A DNA stretch of 64,000 nucleotides from an uncultured Acidobacteriia bacterium (GTDB lineage: Bacteria > Acidobacteriota > Terriglobia > Bryobacterales > Bryobacteraceae). This document shows, in pieces, positions 30,712 through 39,617 of this stretch; position 1 is the first letter of the stretch, and each line of letters begins with the position of its first letter. The stretch covers positions 335,040-399,039 of the forward strand of contig CAIVPR010000044.1 in NCBI GenBank assembly GCA_903907865.1, read 5' to 3'. The notes under the pieces are model-generated. The model ran no database searches. It was not told where the DNA came from and was given only the letters and a program-made list of their open reading frames with translations. A program made the translations under genes and the position numbers.

Positions 30712-33700
30712 TTCCATACCTCGTAGATTGCCGGGTACACCACCAACTCCAGAAGAAAGGATGTGAAGATCCCTCCGATCATGGGTGCCGCGATCCGTTT
30801 CATCACGTCCGCCCCCGTTCCCACCGACCACAGGATCGGTGCCAAACCCAGAAACATCGCCGCCACGGTCATGAATTTCGGCCGGATACGCTTCACCGCA
30901 CCCTCAAGGATCGCCTCCCGCAGGTCCGATAGATTGCGGAGCCGCCCTTCGCGGTCCGCGTGGTCGTAGGCGATGTCCAAATACAACAGCATGAAGACAG
31001 CCGTTTCGGCATCGACCCCCATCAGGGCGATCAAGCCCACCCAAACCCCGATGCTCATGTTGTAGCCGAGAAAATGCAGGAACCAGATCGCGCCGACGGC
31101 AGAGAACGGCACCGCGAGCACAATAATGAGCGTCTTCACGACAGACCGCGTATTCAGATACAGCAACATCATCACCAGGAAGAGCGTCAGGGGCACCACC
31201 AGCATCAGGCGCTGGCGGACCCGCGCCATCCCTTCGTACTGGCCGCTCCAGGAGATCGAATACCCCGGCGGCAGCGTCAACCCGCGCGCGACCACCTTCT
31301 TGGCCTCCTCAACATAGGTGCCGATATCGCGGTCCGCGACGTCGACGTACACATAGCCGCTCAAGAGCCCGTTCTCGTCGCGGAGCATGGAGGGCCCGGA
31401 CGCGAGCTTCACCACGCCCAGTTCCGAGACCGGAATCTGCCGCTGCCCGCCCATCACAGGCACCAGAACGCGACCCAATGACGCCGGGTCGCCACGATAG
31501 CCTCGTTGGTAGCGCACGTTGACGGGGTAGCGCTCACGACCTTCCACCGTTGTGGTGACATTCTCCCCTCCGAACGCGGCCATCACGACCGACTGGGCGT
31601 CTTCGATGCTGAGTCCGTTGCGGGCCAACTTGTCGCGATCCCACACGACATCCAGGAAATACCCGCCCGCCGTCCGCTCCGCGTACACGCTCCGGGTGCC
31701 GCGGACGGGTCGCAGCAGCACTTCGATACGTTGGCCCAGTTGTTCAATCTGCTGGATGTCCGACCCAAAGACCTTCACGCCCACCGGAGTCCGTACGCCC
31801 GTGGTGAGCATGTCGATGCGGTTCTTGATCGGCATGGTCCAGGCGTTGGAAACGCCCGGCATCTTGAGCGCCCGGTTCATCTCGGAAACCAGGTCGTCCT
31901 GCGAGATGTGGTCGGGGGTGATGTGGCGGAAGGCGGGGCGGATCCATTGGGGGGCCCACGCCGTGTACCAGGTCTCTGCAGGCCGCCACTGACTTTGGGG
32001 CTTCAGGGTGACAATGGTTTCGGCCATCGAGAGGGGCGCGGGGTCGGTCGAAGTTTCGGCGCGACCAGCCTTGCCGAAGACCTGCTGCACCTCTGGGAAC
32101 CGGGCCAGGATTCGGTCTTGTGCTTGTAGGAGCTTCTGGGCCTCGGTTTCCGAGATGCCGGGGACGGTGGTCGGCATGTAGAGGATCGCGCCTTCGTCCA
32201 AAGGAGGCATGAACTCGGATCCCAGTTTTTGATAGACGGGCACGGTGACGGCCACCAACGCCACCGCCCCTGCCAGCACCAGCCATTTCCAGCGCAGGGA
32301 CCATTCGGCCACGGGATGGTAGACGGCAATCAGGATCTTGCTGATCGGATGGGTCTCCTCGGAGTGAATCTTGCCGACCAGGACGTCGCTCACCAGCCTG
32401 GCGAGCCAGCGCGGTCGAAAGTGGAAATCCTGCATGTGGGTGAAGATGAGGCGCATGGCGGGGTCCAGCGTGATCGCCAGCACCGCCGCGATGATCATCG
32501 AAAAGTTCTTCGTGTACGCCAAGGGCTTGAAGAGCCGACCCTCCTGGGCTTCCAGAGCCAACACAGGCAGGAACGCCACAGCGATTACCAGCAAGGCGAA
32601 GAAGCTCGGACCGCCAACTTCCTTGACCGCGTCGATCACCACGCGGTGGTAATCCTCCTTGCGGCCGTTGCGCTCCCACTCCTCCAGCTTCTTGTGGGTC
32701 TGTTCGACCACCACAATCGAGGCGTCCACCATGGCCCCGACCGCGATGGCGATGCCACCCAAGGACATGATGTTCGCCGAGACCCCCATCAGACGCATCG
32801 GAATGAAGGAAATGATGATCGCGATGGGGATGGTGACGGCCGGAATGATGGCACTGGGCACATGCCACAGGAAGACCAGAATCACGATCGAGACAATGAT
32901 CAACTCCTCTATCAGCGTGTGCTTCAGGTTGTCGATGGAACGCAGGATGAGTTCGGAGCGGTCGTAGACCGGCACAACCTTGACTCCGGCAGGCAGCCCG
33001 GGCTCGATCTCCTTCAATTTGGCCTTGATGCGTTCGATGACGGCGAGGGCATTTTCCCCCTGCCGCATCACGACGACGCCGGAAACCGCTTCACCTGTGC
33101 CGTTGAAGTCGGAGATGCCGCGGCGGATGTCGGGGCCCAGCTCCACTTGGCCGATGTCGCGGACGCGGATCGGTACGCCGTCCTCGGCGTTGTTCAAGAC
33201 GATGCCGGCGATATCCTCGACAGTCTTCGCGTAGCCCCGGCCCCGGACCATGTACTCGGCACCGCTCATTTCGACAAGGCGGCCGCCAACGTCGTTGTTC
33301 CCCGCCCTGACAGCCTCGACAACCTTCGAGATCGGGATCTTGTAGGCCTGGAGTTTGACCGGGTCCACGTTGACCTGGTACTGGCGGACAAAGCCCCCCA
33401 ACGGCGCGATCTCCGCAACCCCTTGCACGGATTGGAGTTGGTAGCGCAGGAACCAGTCCTGCACGGAGCGTAGTTGGGCCAAGTCGTGCTTGCCCGTGGA
33501 ATCCGTCAGGACGTACTGGAAGACCCAGCCGATGCCCGTCGCGTCCGGCCCCAGCTCCGTCCGCACGCCCGCGGGCAGGCGGGGCTGGACGGCGGAGAGG
33601 TATTCCAGCGTCCTGGAGCGGGCCCAGTAGATGTCGGTGCCTTCCTCGAAGATGATGTAGACGTAGGAGTACCCGAAGTCCGAGAACCCGCGCACGGTGC

Positions 33701-33935
33701 GGACGCCGGGGACGGACAACATGGCCGAGGAGATCGGGTAGGTGACCTGGTCCTCCATAATGTCCGGGCTGCGGTCCCAGCGGGAGTAGACAATCACCTG
33801 CGTATCGCTCAGGTCCGGGATGGCGTCGAGCGGGATGGTACGGATCGACCAGAGACCCGCGCCGACAGCCGCCGCCACCAGGACGAACACCACGAACTTG
33901 TTCCGCCCGGAGAATTCGATGATGGCGTTAATCAT
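30672..33935 (-). CDS. cusA: Heavy-metal RND efflux pump, CusA/SilA (Cu/Ag) type
   Basis: A 1,087-residue inner-membrane RND transporter. ATG 33935 overlaps the cusB stop (ATGA); the frame continues upstream, but that extension lies over cusB. The N-terminal helix (NKFVVFVLVAAAVGAGLWS), the PDLSDTQVIV porter start and two RND halves are clear. The TM4 segment GGIAIAVGAMVDASIVVVEQ matches the monovalent-metal CusA/SilA subgroup rather than the divalent CzcA form, and GVDAETAVFMLLYLD is also CusA-like. It should export Cu(I)/Ag(I) by proton antiport through the CusB-CusC channel. The subgroup is inferred from motif resemblance. Confidence 0.93.
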   Translation of the reverse strand: MINAIIEFSGRNKFVVFVLVAAAVGAGLWSIRTIPLDAIPDLSDTQVIVYSRWDRSPDIMEDQVTYPISSAMLSVPGVRTVRGFSDFGYSYVYIIFEEGTDIYWARSRTLEYLSAVQPRLPAGVRTELGPDATGIGWVFQYVLTDSTGKHDLAQLRSVQDWFLRYQLQSVQGVAEIAPLGGFVRQYQVNVDPVKLQAYKIPISKVVEAVRAGNNDVGGRLVEMSGAEYMVRGRGYAKTVEDIAGIVLNNAEDGVPIRVRDIGQVELGPDIRRGISDFNGTGEAVSGVVVMRQGENALAVIERIKAKLKEIEPGLPAGVKVVPVYDRSELILRSIDNLKHTLIEELIIVSIVILVFLWHVPSAIIPAVTIPIAIIISFIPMRLMGVSANIMSLGGIAIAVGAMVDASIVVVEQTHKKLEEWERNGRKEDYHRVVIDAVKEVGGPSFFALLVIAVAFLPVLALEAQEGRLFKPLAYTKNFSMIIAAVLAITLDPAMRLIFTHMQDFHFRPRWLARLVSDVLVGKIHSEETHPISKILIAVYHPVAEWSLRWKWLVLAGAVALVAVTVPVYQKLGSEFMPPLDEGAILYMPTTVPGISETEAQKLLQAQDRILARFPEVQQVFGKAGRAETSTDPAPLSMAETIVTLKPQSQWRPAETWYTAWAPQWIRPAFRHITPDHISQDDLVSEMNRALKMPGVSNAWTMPIKNRIDMLTTGVRTPVGVKVFGSDIQQIEQLGQRIEVLLRPVRGTRSVYAERTAGGYFLDVVWDRDKLARNGLSIEDAQSVVMAAFGGENVTTTVEGRERYPVNVRYQRGYRGDPASLGRVLVPVMGGQRQIPVSELGVVKLASGPSMLRDENGLLSGYVYVDVADRDIGTYVEEAKKVVARGLTLPPGYSISWSGQYEGMARVRQRLMLVVPLTLFLVMMLLYLNTRSVVKTLIIVLAVPFSAVGAIWFLHFLGYNMSIGVWVGLIALMGVDAETAVFMLLYLDIAYDHADREGRLRNLSDLREAILEGAVKRIRPKFMTVAAMFLGLAPILWSVGTGADVMKRIAAPMIGGIFTSFLLELVVYPAIYEVWKWHFELKPRLARA

Positions 33936-35176
33936 TGGTCGGCCTTCTTCATCTGGCTCTCGGAATTGAGCAGGAAGGTCCCCGAGGTGACGATTCGTTC
34001 GCCCGGCTTCAGCCCCTTTAGGATTTCCACCCGGTCGGCGAAACGGGTACCGGTCTCGACGGCACGGGGCTCGAAGTAGCCGTTCCCGTGGTCCACGAAG
34101 ATTGTTTTCGTGGTCCCCGCGTCGAGCACGGCGTCGGCGGGCACGGTCAGGCGCCGCCCGCCGCCGAGATCGATAGCCACGTCGACCCACATGTCCGGCT
34201 TTAGCTGCAACTTGGGATTCAGAAGTTCAAGTCGAACTTTAACCGTACGGGTGGCCGGATCCACCTGCGGCTGGATGAAGGTGACACGGGCAAAGAGCGA
34301 TTCGGAGGAACCTGCGATCCCCACTTTGGCGCTCTGTCCGACTCGAACCTTCTGCGCGTCGGCCTCGAAGACGTCGGCCACGACCCAGACGCCGTTCAGG
34401 TCGAGCAGGGTGAACAACTCCGTTTCGGGAGTCACCCGTTGGCCGGGAAAGGCGTTCCGCGCCATGACGTAGCCGGTAGCAGGCGCGAGGAATACGACCG
34501 ATTGGATCGGCCTCTGCGTCCTCTCCACCTCCGCGAGCTGCGCCTCGTTCAGATTCAGCAGCAGCAGACGACGCTTTGCGGCCTCGGCCATGGCCTCGCT
34601 GTTGACGGAGGATTCGGGCATGGAACTGTGCTGCATCACCGATTTCGCCTTCAACGCCAACAAGTACTCCTGTTGCGCGTTCAGAAGCTCGGGGCTGTAG
34701 AGCGTCAGCATCTGCTGGCCCTTGGTGACGAACTTGCCCACAAAGTCAGTCGACACGTCGGTGATCCAGCCGTCGGTACGGGCCTGCACCCTCGTGAGGC
34801 GCGTTTCGTCCGGCATCACTCGGCCCGCAACCCGGATGGAGTCGCCGCCTTCGGTCCATTCGGGAACTCCATAGCGGACACCGATCAGGTGCTGCTGCTG
34901 CTCGGGAACCTGAATCGCGTTGGCGGGAGGCTGCGCGTCGGCGGGTTGTTCCCCGCCTCCATCGGTATAGACGGGTTCCAGTTTCATGCCGCAATCGGGC
35001 GCGATGCCGGGCTTGTCGGACTTGTACCACGTGTGCATGGGGTCCACGTAGTACATGATTCGGTGTTCGGCCTTGGTCCCTGCGGGTTTCGTGCTGTACC
35101 AGCGACCGTAGCCGAAGCCCCCCACGAACACCGCACCGGCGAAAACCACTACTGCGAGAAATCGAAGGATCTTCAT
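33932..35176 (-). CDS. cusB: Efflux RND periplasmic adaptor with heavy-metal-binding domain, CusB-like
   Basis: A 414-residue membrane-fusion protein. An N-terminal anchor or signal (LRFLAVVVFAGAVFVGGFGYG) is followed at ~40-75 by a heavy-metal-binding domain (YYVDPMHTWYKSDKPGIAP, then DCGMKL), which delivers copper. Then come the barrel-sandwich, helical hairpin and beta-barrel (VFLAPATGYVMARNAFPGQ; VRLELLNPKLQLKPDMWVDV). It joins CusA to CusC across the periplasm. Four-base overlaps at both ends (with cusC and cusA) show tight coupling. Confidence 0.93.
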   Translation of the reverse strand: MKILRFLAVVVFAGAVFVGGFGYGRWYSTKPAGTKAEHRIMYYVDPMHTWYKSDKPGIAPDCGMKLEPVYTDGGGEQPADAQPPANAIQVPEQQQHLIGVRYGVPEWTEGGDSIRVAGRVMPDETRLTRVQARTDGWITDVSTDFVGKFVTKGQQMLTLYSPELLNAQQEYLLALKAKSVMQHSSMPESSVNSEAMAEAAKRRLLLLNLNEAQLAEVERTQRPIQSVVFLAPATGYVMARNAFPGQRVTPETELFTLLDLNGVWVVADVFEADAQKVRVGQSAKVGIAGSSESLFARVTFIQPQVDPATRTVKVRLELLNPKLQLKPDMWVDVAIDLGGGRRLTVPADAVLDAGTTKTIFVDHGNGYFEPRAVETGTRFADRVEILKGLKPGERIVTSGTFLLNSESQMKKADQ

Positions 35177-36453
35177 TTGGGGGTCTCCTTGTTTGATGGC
35201 TTCTTGGAGATTGCCGTGCCCGTCATTTCCTCAAGCCGAGCGAGGGCCAGCGCGTAGTTCAATTCCTGTTCATGTAGTTGCTCCTCCACGTCGATTTGGG
35301 TGGCCAGATTGTTGAGCACCGACACCAAGTCGGAGCCGCCCGTCTGGTAGGCGGTGAGGGAGGACTCCACCGTGAGGCGGCTTTGGGGCAGGATGGTGTC
35401 GACATAGAGTTTGGCGAGCCGAAGGGCTGTCTCGGCCTCGGCCCAGGCGGCACGAACCCGGAATTGGAGGGACTGGTTGGCGGCCTCAAAGTCGCGGCGG
35501 GATTCCGACAGCAGTGCGACCTGCTGGGTCAGCGCCGGTCGCTGACGGGATTCGGCATGCAGGCGGAGCGGGATGTCCACCCGCACCTGGTACATCGCCG
35601 GCATCGTGCCTTGGTTGTAATAGCCGGCCGAGACAGTGTAATCCGAATGGAAGTCCTTGCGCGCCAGGTTGACGCCAAGTTCACCGCGAGCAACCATGAG
35701 CAGGCGACGGTTGAGCTCCGGGGCGGTCGCCGCAGCCCGCGCTAGGTATTCATCGACAGTCACTGCCAACGGCGGAGCGTCTTGGGGGGCGGGCTGGCCC
35801 ATAGATGCGCCGGGCTTGCGGTTGAGCAGGCTGTTCAGTTCGGCCTCGGCCATCGCGCGGTCCTGGAGCATCCGTATGATCCGCGTTTCCATCATCGAGA
35901 GCTGCGTCTGTGTCTTGAAGATGTCCTGCTGGGCCACCTTCCCCACGGCATACCGGGCCTCCGAAACCCGCAGGGTCCGCGACAGCACTTCCTTGCCCTG
36001 CTCCAGGATCTCGACCGCGGCGTAGGTGTGGTGCAGGCGGTGCGCCGCTTGGACCACGCGCGAACGGACGCTCAGTTGGATGGCCTGATACTGCCAGAAT
36101 TCGGCCTCGGCCTCCCTCGTGGCGATTTCGCCCCGCAGCTTTCGCTTGCCCGGATAGGGGATCTCCTGCGACACGGACACGCCGATGTTGCTGGTCGGGT
36201 TGCGGCCGAGCTGTTGACCTGGCAGCGGTCCCCCGTTGCTGGCATAGCCGAGCGAGAGAACGGGCTCGGGCATGCTGGCTTCGCGGGCCGGGCGTTGTCG
36301 GGCGGCCTCGTACGCTTTCTGGGCTGCGAGGATTTCCGGATTGTTCGCCAAGGCCTCGGCGACGAGGTCTACGATGCGGACAGTTTCGGCGGCGGCTCCG
36401 GGCGGTGCCCATACGAGCACGGCAAATGCCGCCACCACGGGTGTGGAAAACAC
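35173..36453 (-). CDS. cusC: TolC-family outer-membrane efflux protein, CusC-like
   Basis: A 426-residue OEP protein with a signal peptide (VVAAFAVLVWAPPGAAA) and two repeats of long helices and beta strands, e.g. NPEILAAQKAYEAARQRPA and the ALNYALALARLEEM-type end. It forms the trimeric outer-membrane duct for the CusBA pump. The start is GTG 36453, preceded by AGGAGGA six bases away, a strong site that makes this gene a likely translational entry of the operon. It overlaps cusB by four bases. About 106 bp separate it from the small Cys-rich gene upstream. Confidence 0.92.
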   Translation of the reverse strand: MFSTPVVAAFAVLVWAPPGAAAETVRIVDLVAEALANNPEILAAQKAYEAARQRPAREASMPEPVLSLGYASNGGPLPGQQLGRNPTSNIGVSVSQEIPYPGKRKLRGEIATREAEAEFWQYQAIQLSVRSRVVQAAHRLHHTYAAVEILEQGKEVLSRTLRVSEARYAVGKVAQQDIFKTQTQLSMMETRIIRMLQDRAMAEAELNSLLNRKPGASMGQPAPQDAPPLAVTVDEYLARAAATAPELNRRLLMVARGELGVNLARKDFHSDYTVSAGYYNQGTMPAMYQVRVDIPLRLHAESRQRPALTQQVALLSESRRDFEAANQSLQFRVRAAWAEAETALRLAKLYVDTILPQSRLTVESSLTAYQTGGSDLVSVLNNLATQIDVEEQLHEQELNYALALARLEEMTGTAISKKPSNKETPK

Positions 36454-36559
36454 GTTGACTCCTCCTAGTTCCTGATCACGGACATGCGACTTTACAGTCG
36501 CGCCGGTTGACGCAGCCGCTCGATGGGCTGGTCTGGATGCGCCTAAGGAAGGACGCGGA

Positions 36560-36916
36560 TCAGATGAGGAGGATGGAATGGAGGAGGTTCAAGTCAGGCG
36601 GTGGATCGGGTTGGTGGGAGAACCATTCGCTGCGCGCAGGCAATAATTTGCGGTGAGCCGCCACTGGAACGCGCAATTGGACCAGATGGATCGTAACAGC
36701 CCGGGGAGCCGGTGCCTTGGCCTCAGCGTAGGCTTGAATCCGGCAACCCGGCGTTGGAACTTTCGAATTCGTTTGATTGCAACCGCCCGTCGGATTGCAA
36801 CAGCTTTTCGCTTGCGCACCGGGCAGCCGGAAGTATTGGGCGCAGGAGAGACATCCGCCCCACAGCAGGGTGGCGATCAGTACGGCGGCCATTGCGCAAC
36901 TGCCGATTTTTCTCAT
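36560..36916 (-). CDS. Small Cys-containing exported protein upstream of cusC
   Basis: A 118-residue protein from ATG 36916; the frame stays open far upstream but the signal peptide begins here (KIGSCAMAAVLIATLLWGG). The mature part opens with a Cys/Asn cluster, SCCNPTGGCN, after CLSCAQYF, giving six Cys or so in 40 residues, then a Pro-rich basic region and a hydrophobic end (LNLLHSILLI). Cys clusters at the head of a copper-efflux operon suggest a metal-binding periplasmic protein or lipoprotein, but no family was recognised. The coding call rests on the signal, the Cys cluster and position. Confidence 0.6.
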   Translation of the reverse strand: MRKIGSCAMAAVLIATLLWGGCLSCAQYFRLPGAQAKSCCNPTGGCNQTNSKVPTPGCRIQAYAEAKAPAPRAVTIHLVQLRVPVAAHRKLLPARSEWFSHQPDPPPDLNLLHSILLI

Positions 36917-36966
36917 GCGACACCGAAGCCTCAGCACGCCATCCGCCAAACAACCCCATCGGGGGC

Positions 36967-37296
36967 CTACTTCTTGGGCACGATTCCGGAAACCGTGATT
37001 GTCTGGCCATCCGCTCCGAGGTCGCCGGTCAGCGCGACCGTCATCCCCGCCTGTTTGGCAATGTCCGCCAAACTCTGGTTGGCGATGCGGAAGACCTTGC
37101 CGTTGCTGACAAAGGCATACTTCGAACCGGCCTTGGCGCAGGCGAGGGTACAGTCGTGGGCGTTCACGGTCTTCGCTCCCGGCGACATGGCAGCGTGGTT
37201 TGTTCCGCACATGCTGTCCGTGATCTGGCCGGTCCAGGTCCGGGAGGCTCCGGACACCGGGCCCACGACCAGAAAAAGTACCAGTAGGGCTTTCAT
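36967..37296 (-). CDS. Small exported protein with 'DSMCG...C...C' signature
   Basis: A 109-residue protein from ATG 37296, with AGGAGAG about nine bases upstream. The signal peptide is KALLVLFLVVGPVSGA. The mature part reads TGQITDSMCGTNHAAM, then NAHDCTLACAKAGSKYAFVS, then GKVFRIANQ and a closing beta segment ending VSGIVPKK. This small family of exported proteins is common in Acidobacteriota; the three conserved Cys and a His-rich spot would suit metal binding. It is the first gene of the minus-strand run leading into cusCBA, 50 bp before the Cys-rich gene. Function unproven. Confidence 0.75.
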   Translation of the reverse strand: MKALLVLFLVVGPVSGASRTWTGQITDSMCGTNHAAMSPGAKTVNAHDCTLACAKAGSKYAFVSNGKVFRIANQSLADIAKQAGMTVALTGDLGADGQTITVSGIVPKK

Positions 37297-37493
37297 CGTG
37301 ATTACTCTCCTGTCTCCAGTATCATTCCGATGCGCCATTTCGCTCACCCCCTGCGCCAACGCAGCGGGGTCGCCACTGTCATTTAATGTAAGACCCCATT
37401 GCATTTAGCACCAAATTCCGATAGCGTGAATGGGCGAACCGGCCATGTAGCGCGGCATTCCCCCCTTGTCCGGTCTCGTTGAAGAGGAACCCG

Positions 37494-38609
37494 ATGTACC
37501 TGAACAGACGTGATTTTGGAAAACTTGCAGTGGCGGCCGCCGCCCTGCCGACCGGCTCCCTGCTTGCGGCGAAGCCCAACTCGAACTTCGGCGGCGTGCA
37601 GATCGGCGCCATTACCTACAGCTACCGTGACAAGCCGGAATTGGCGAACGACGCCCATGAACTGCTCAAACTGCTCGTGGACAGCAACATCAGCGCGATT
37701 GAATTGATGCCCCCGGTCGCCGAGAACTTTGCGGGTGCCCCGGCGGCTCCTGCCCGCCAAGGTCGTGGTCCCGCTGGACCCGGAGGTCCCGGCGGCGGAC
37801 GCGGTCCCGGTGGCCCCCCGACTCCCGCCGGAATGGTCACCAACCCCGACGGTTCCGTGAGTTGCCCTGTTCCCGCAATTGCCGAGGGACGCGGGCCCGG
37901 CGGTGGACGCCAAGGTGGCGGCGGTGGCGGACGCGGTGCAGGCCAGCCCAATCCCGAGATGGAAGCCTACCAGGCGGAACTCAAGAAGTGGCGCCTGTCA
38001 GTGTCCATGGACAAGTTCAAGGCCCTCCGCAAGCTCTACAACGACGCCGGTGTCAGCATCTATTGCCACAAGCTCACCCCGTCGATGGCCATGTCGGACG
38101 ACGAATATGACTACATGTTCAACGTCGCCGGCGCGCTCGGTGCCAACCAGGTCAGCCTCGAACTGAACGGCGACCGGGCTTTCCTCAAGCGCCTGGGCGA
38201 TTTCGCGCTGAAGCACAAGATGCTCGCCGCGTACCACTACCACACGACGGCCACGATCACCGCTTGGGACGAGGCACTCGACATCTCCAAGGGCAACGCC
38301 GTTAACCTCGATTGCGGCCACTATCTGGCGGGCACGGGCCTGAGCCCGATCCCGGTCCTCGAAAAGTACGCCAAGATGGGCCGGATCGGCAGCCTCCACC
38401 TGAAGGACCGTACCACTCCCGCACACTGCTCGCAGAACCTCTCGTGGGGCAAAGGCGACACCCCGATCGGCGAAATCCTCAAGACCATGCGGAAGAACAA
38501 GTGGAAGTTCCCGGCCAGCATCGAGCTGGAATACCAGATCCCCGAGGGCTCCACAGCAGTCGCCGAAGTACGGAAGTGCGTCGAGTTCTGCCAGAAGGCG
38601 TTGGCGTAG
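37494..38609 (+). CDS. Exported sugar-phosphate isomerase/epimerase-like TIM barrel
   Basis: A 371-residue protein from ATG 37494 (GAAGAGGAA upstream). It has a twin-arginine-like signal (NRRDFGKLAVAAAALP). The mature part fits the xylose-isomerase-like AP-endonuclease-2 fold: GVQIGAITYSYRD at the first strand, SNISAIELM, then YCHKLTPSM, LGANQVSLELNGD, AYHYHTTAT, NLDCGHYLAGTG, GSLHLKDRT and SIELEYQIPEG, with His/Glu/Asp metal ligands at strand ends. A Gly/Arg/Pro-rich insert of about 60 residues (~87-150) sits after the second strand and is not part of the usual fold. Next is a cytochrome c gene. Substrate unknown. Confidence 0.85.
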   Translation: MYLNRRDFGKLAVAAAALPTGSLLAAKPNSNFGGVQIGAITYSYRDKPELANDAHELLKLLVDSNISAIELMPPVAENFAGAPAAPARQGRGPAGPGGPGGGRGPGGPPTPAGMVTNPDGSVSCPVPAIAEGRGPGGGRQGGGGGGRGAGQPNPEMEAYQAELKKWRLSVSMDKFKALRKLYNDAGVSIYCHKLTPSMAMSDDEYDYMFNVAGALGANQVSLELNGDRAFLKRLGDFALKHKMLAAYHYHTTATITAWDEALDISKGNAVNLDCGHYLAGTGLSPIPVLEKYAKMGRIGSLHLKDRTTPAHCSQNLSWGKGDTPIGEILKTMRKNKWKFPASIELEYQIPEGSTAVAEVRKCVEFCQKALA

Positions 38610-38665
38610 CATCTGGGTCGGCAGTCCGGAAAGGACAGCCAGCCAACACACGGACATCGAAACAA

Positions 38666-39595
38666 ATGAACAACAAGACTCTATGGACAATCGCTGGAGC
38701 GGCCCTACTGCTGTTCCAGCTGGCGGCTCAAACGCCGCCCCCCGGACCTGCGGGACCCGGCCGTCAGGGTGGTGCCCCCGGTGGACCGGGAGCTCAAGGT
38801 GGACGAGGTGGTCGCGGCGGACGTGCCGGCGGCTTCACCCAATTCACCCGCCCGCTCGCTTCGCCGGACGTGCTCGCACGCGGCAAGTCGCTCTTTGACG
38901 CCAACTGCGCCAGCTGCCACGCCGCCGACATGCGCGGTACAGACAAGGGGGTCAACATTCTCCGCTCCGGCATGACCCTCGACGACAAGAAAGGCGAACT
39001 GGTCGCCAAGGCACTTGCCGACCACAAGCCCCCCGTGAACTTCGTGATGGCCGACTCGGTCGCCACCGCCGAGTACATCCACAGCGTCCTCGCCACAATG
39101 GGCGGCCAAGGGAGCCCTCCCGGACGCAATCCGACAGGCATGACCCTGAATATCCTCGTCGGCGACGCCAACGCGGGCAAGGCCTACTTCGGAGCCCACT
39201 GCGCCAGTTGCCACTCGGTGACGGGCGACCTCAAGGGTCTCGCCTCGAAGTATGACGACGATCCGCGCGGTCTCCAGGGCGCGTGGGTCGCGGGCACGGC
39301 GGCGGGCGGCTTCCGCGCCAACCGTGGCGGCGGCAGCATGGTCGGCGCGCCGACCACCGTCACCCTAGCCAGCGGCGAAAAGATCCAAGGCAAGCTGGTG
39401 AAGAAAACCGACTTCCTGGTCGTCATCACCGCAGCCGACGGCACCCGCAGGTCGTTTGCCCGCGATGCCAATGGCATCCCGAAGGTCGACATCGTGGATT
39501 CCCAGGCGGCCCACAAGAAGATGGCCATCGAACTCGACGACACCGAAAACAAGAACATGCACGACGTCACCGCCTATCTGGCGACCCTGAAGTAA
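38666..39595 (+). CDS. Exported two-haem cytochrome c
   Basis: A 309-residue protein from ATG 38666 with a Sec signal (LWTIAGAALLLFQLAAQ). A Gly/Arg-rich stretch (~residues 25-52) follows, then two cytochrome c segments with CASCH motifs (NCASCHAADMRG; HCASCHSVTG). A C-terminal beta-rich part (VTLASGEKIQGKLVKKTDF) resembles the module found in cytochromes beside PQQ dehydrogenases in Acidobacteriota. It likely takes electrons from the quinoprotein whose gene follows by 22 bp, passing them to the respiratory chain. Confidence 0.9.
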   Translation: MNNKTLWTIAGAALLLFQLAAQTPPPGPAGPGRQGGAPGGPGAQGGRGGRGGRAGGFTQFTRPLASPDVLARGKSLFDANCASCHAADMRGTDKGVNILRSGMTLDDKKGELVAKALADHKPPVNFVMADSVATAEYIHSVLATMGGQGSPPGRNPTGMTLNILVGDANAGKAYFGAHCASCHSVTGDLKGLASKYDDDPRGLQGAWVAGTAAGGFRANRGGGSMVGAPTTVTLASGEKIQGKLVKKTDFLVVITAADGTRRSFARDANGIPKVDIVDSQAAHKKMAIELDDTENKNMHDVTAYLATLK

Positions 39596-39617
39596 GAGAG
39601 GAAATCCGAGAACTCAC

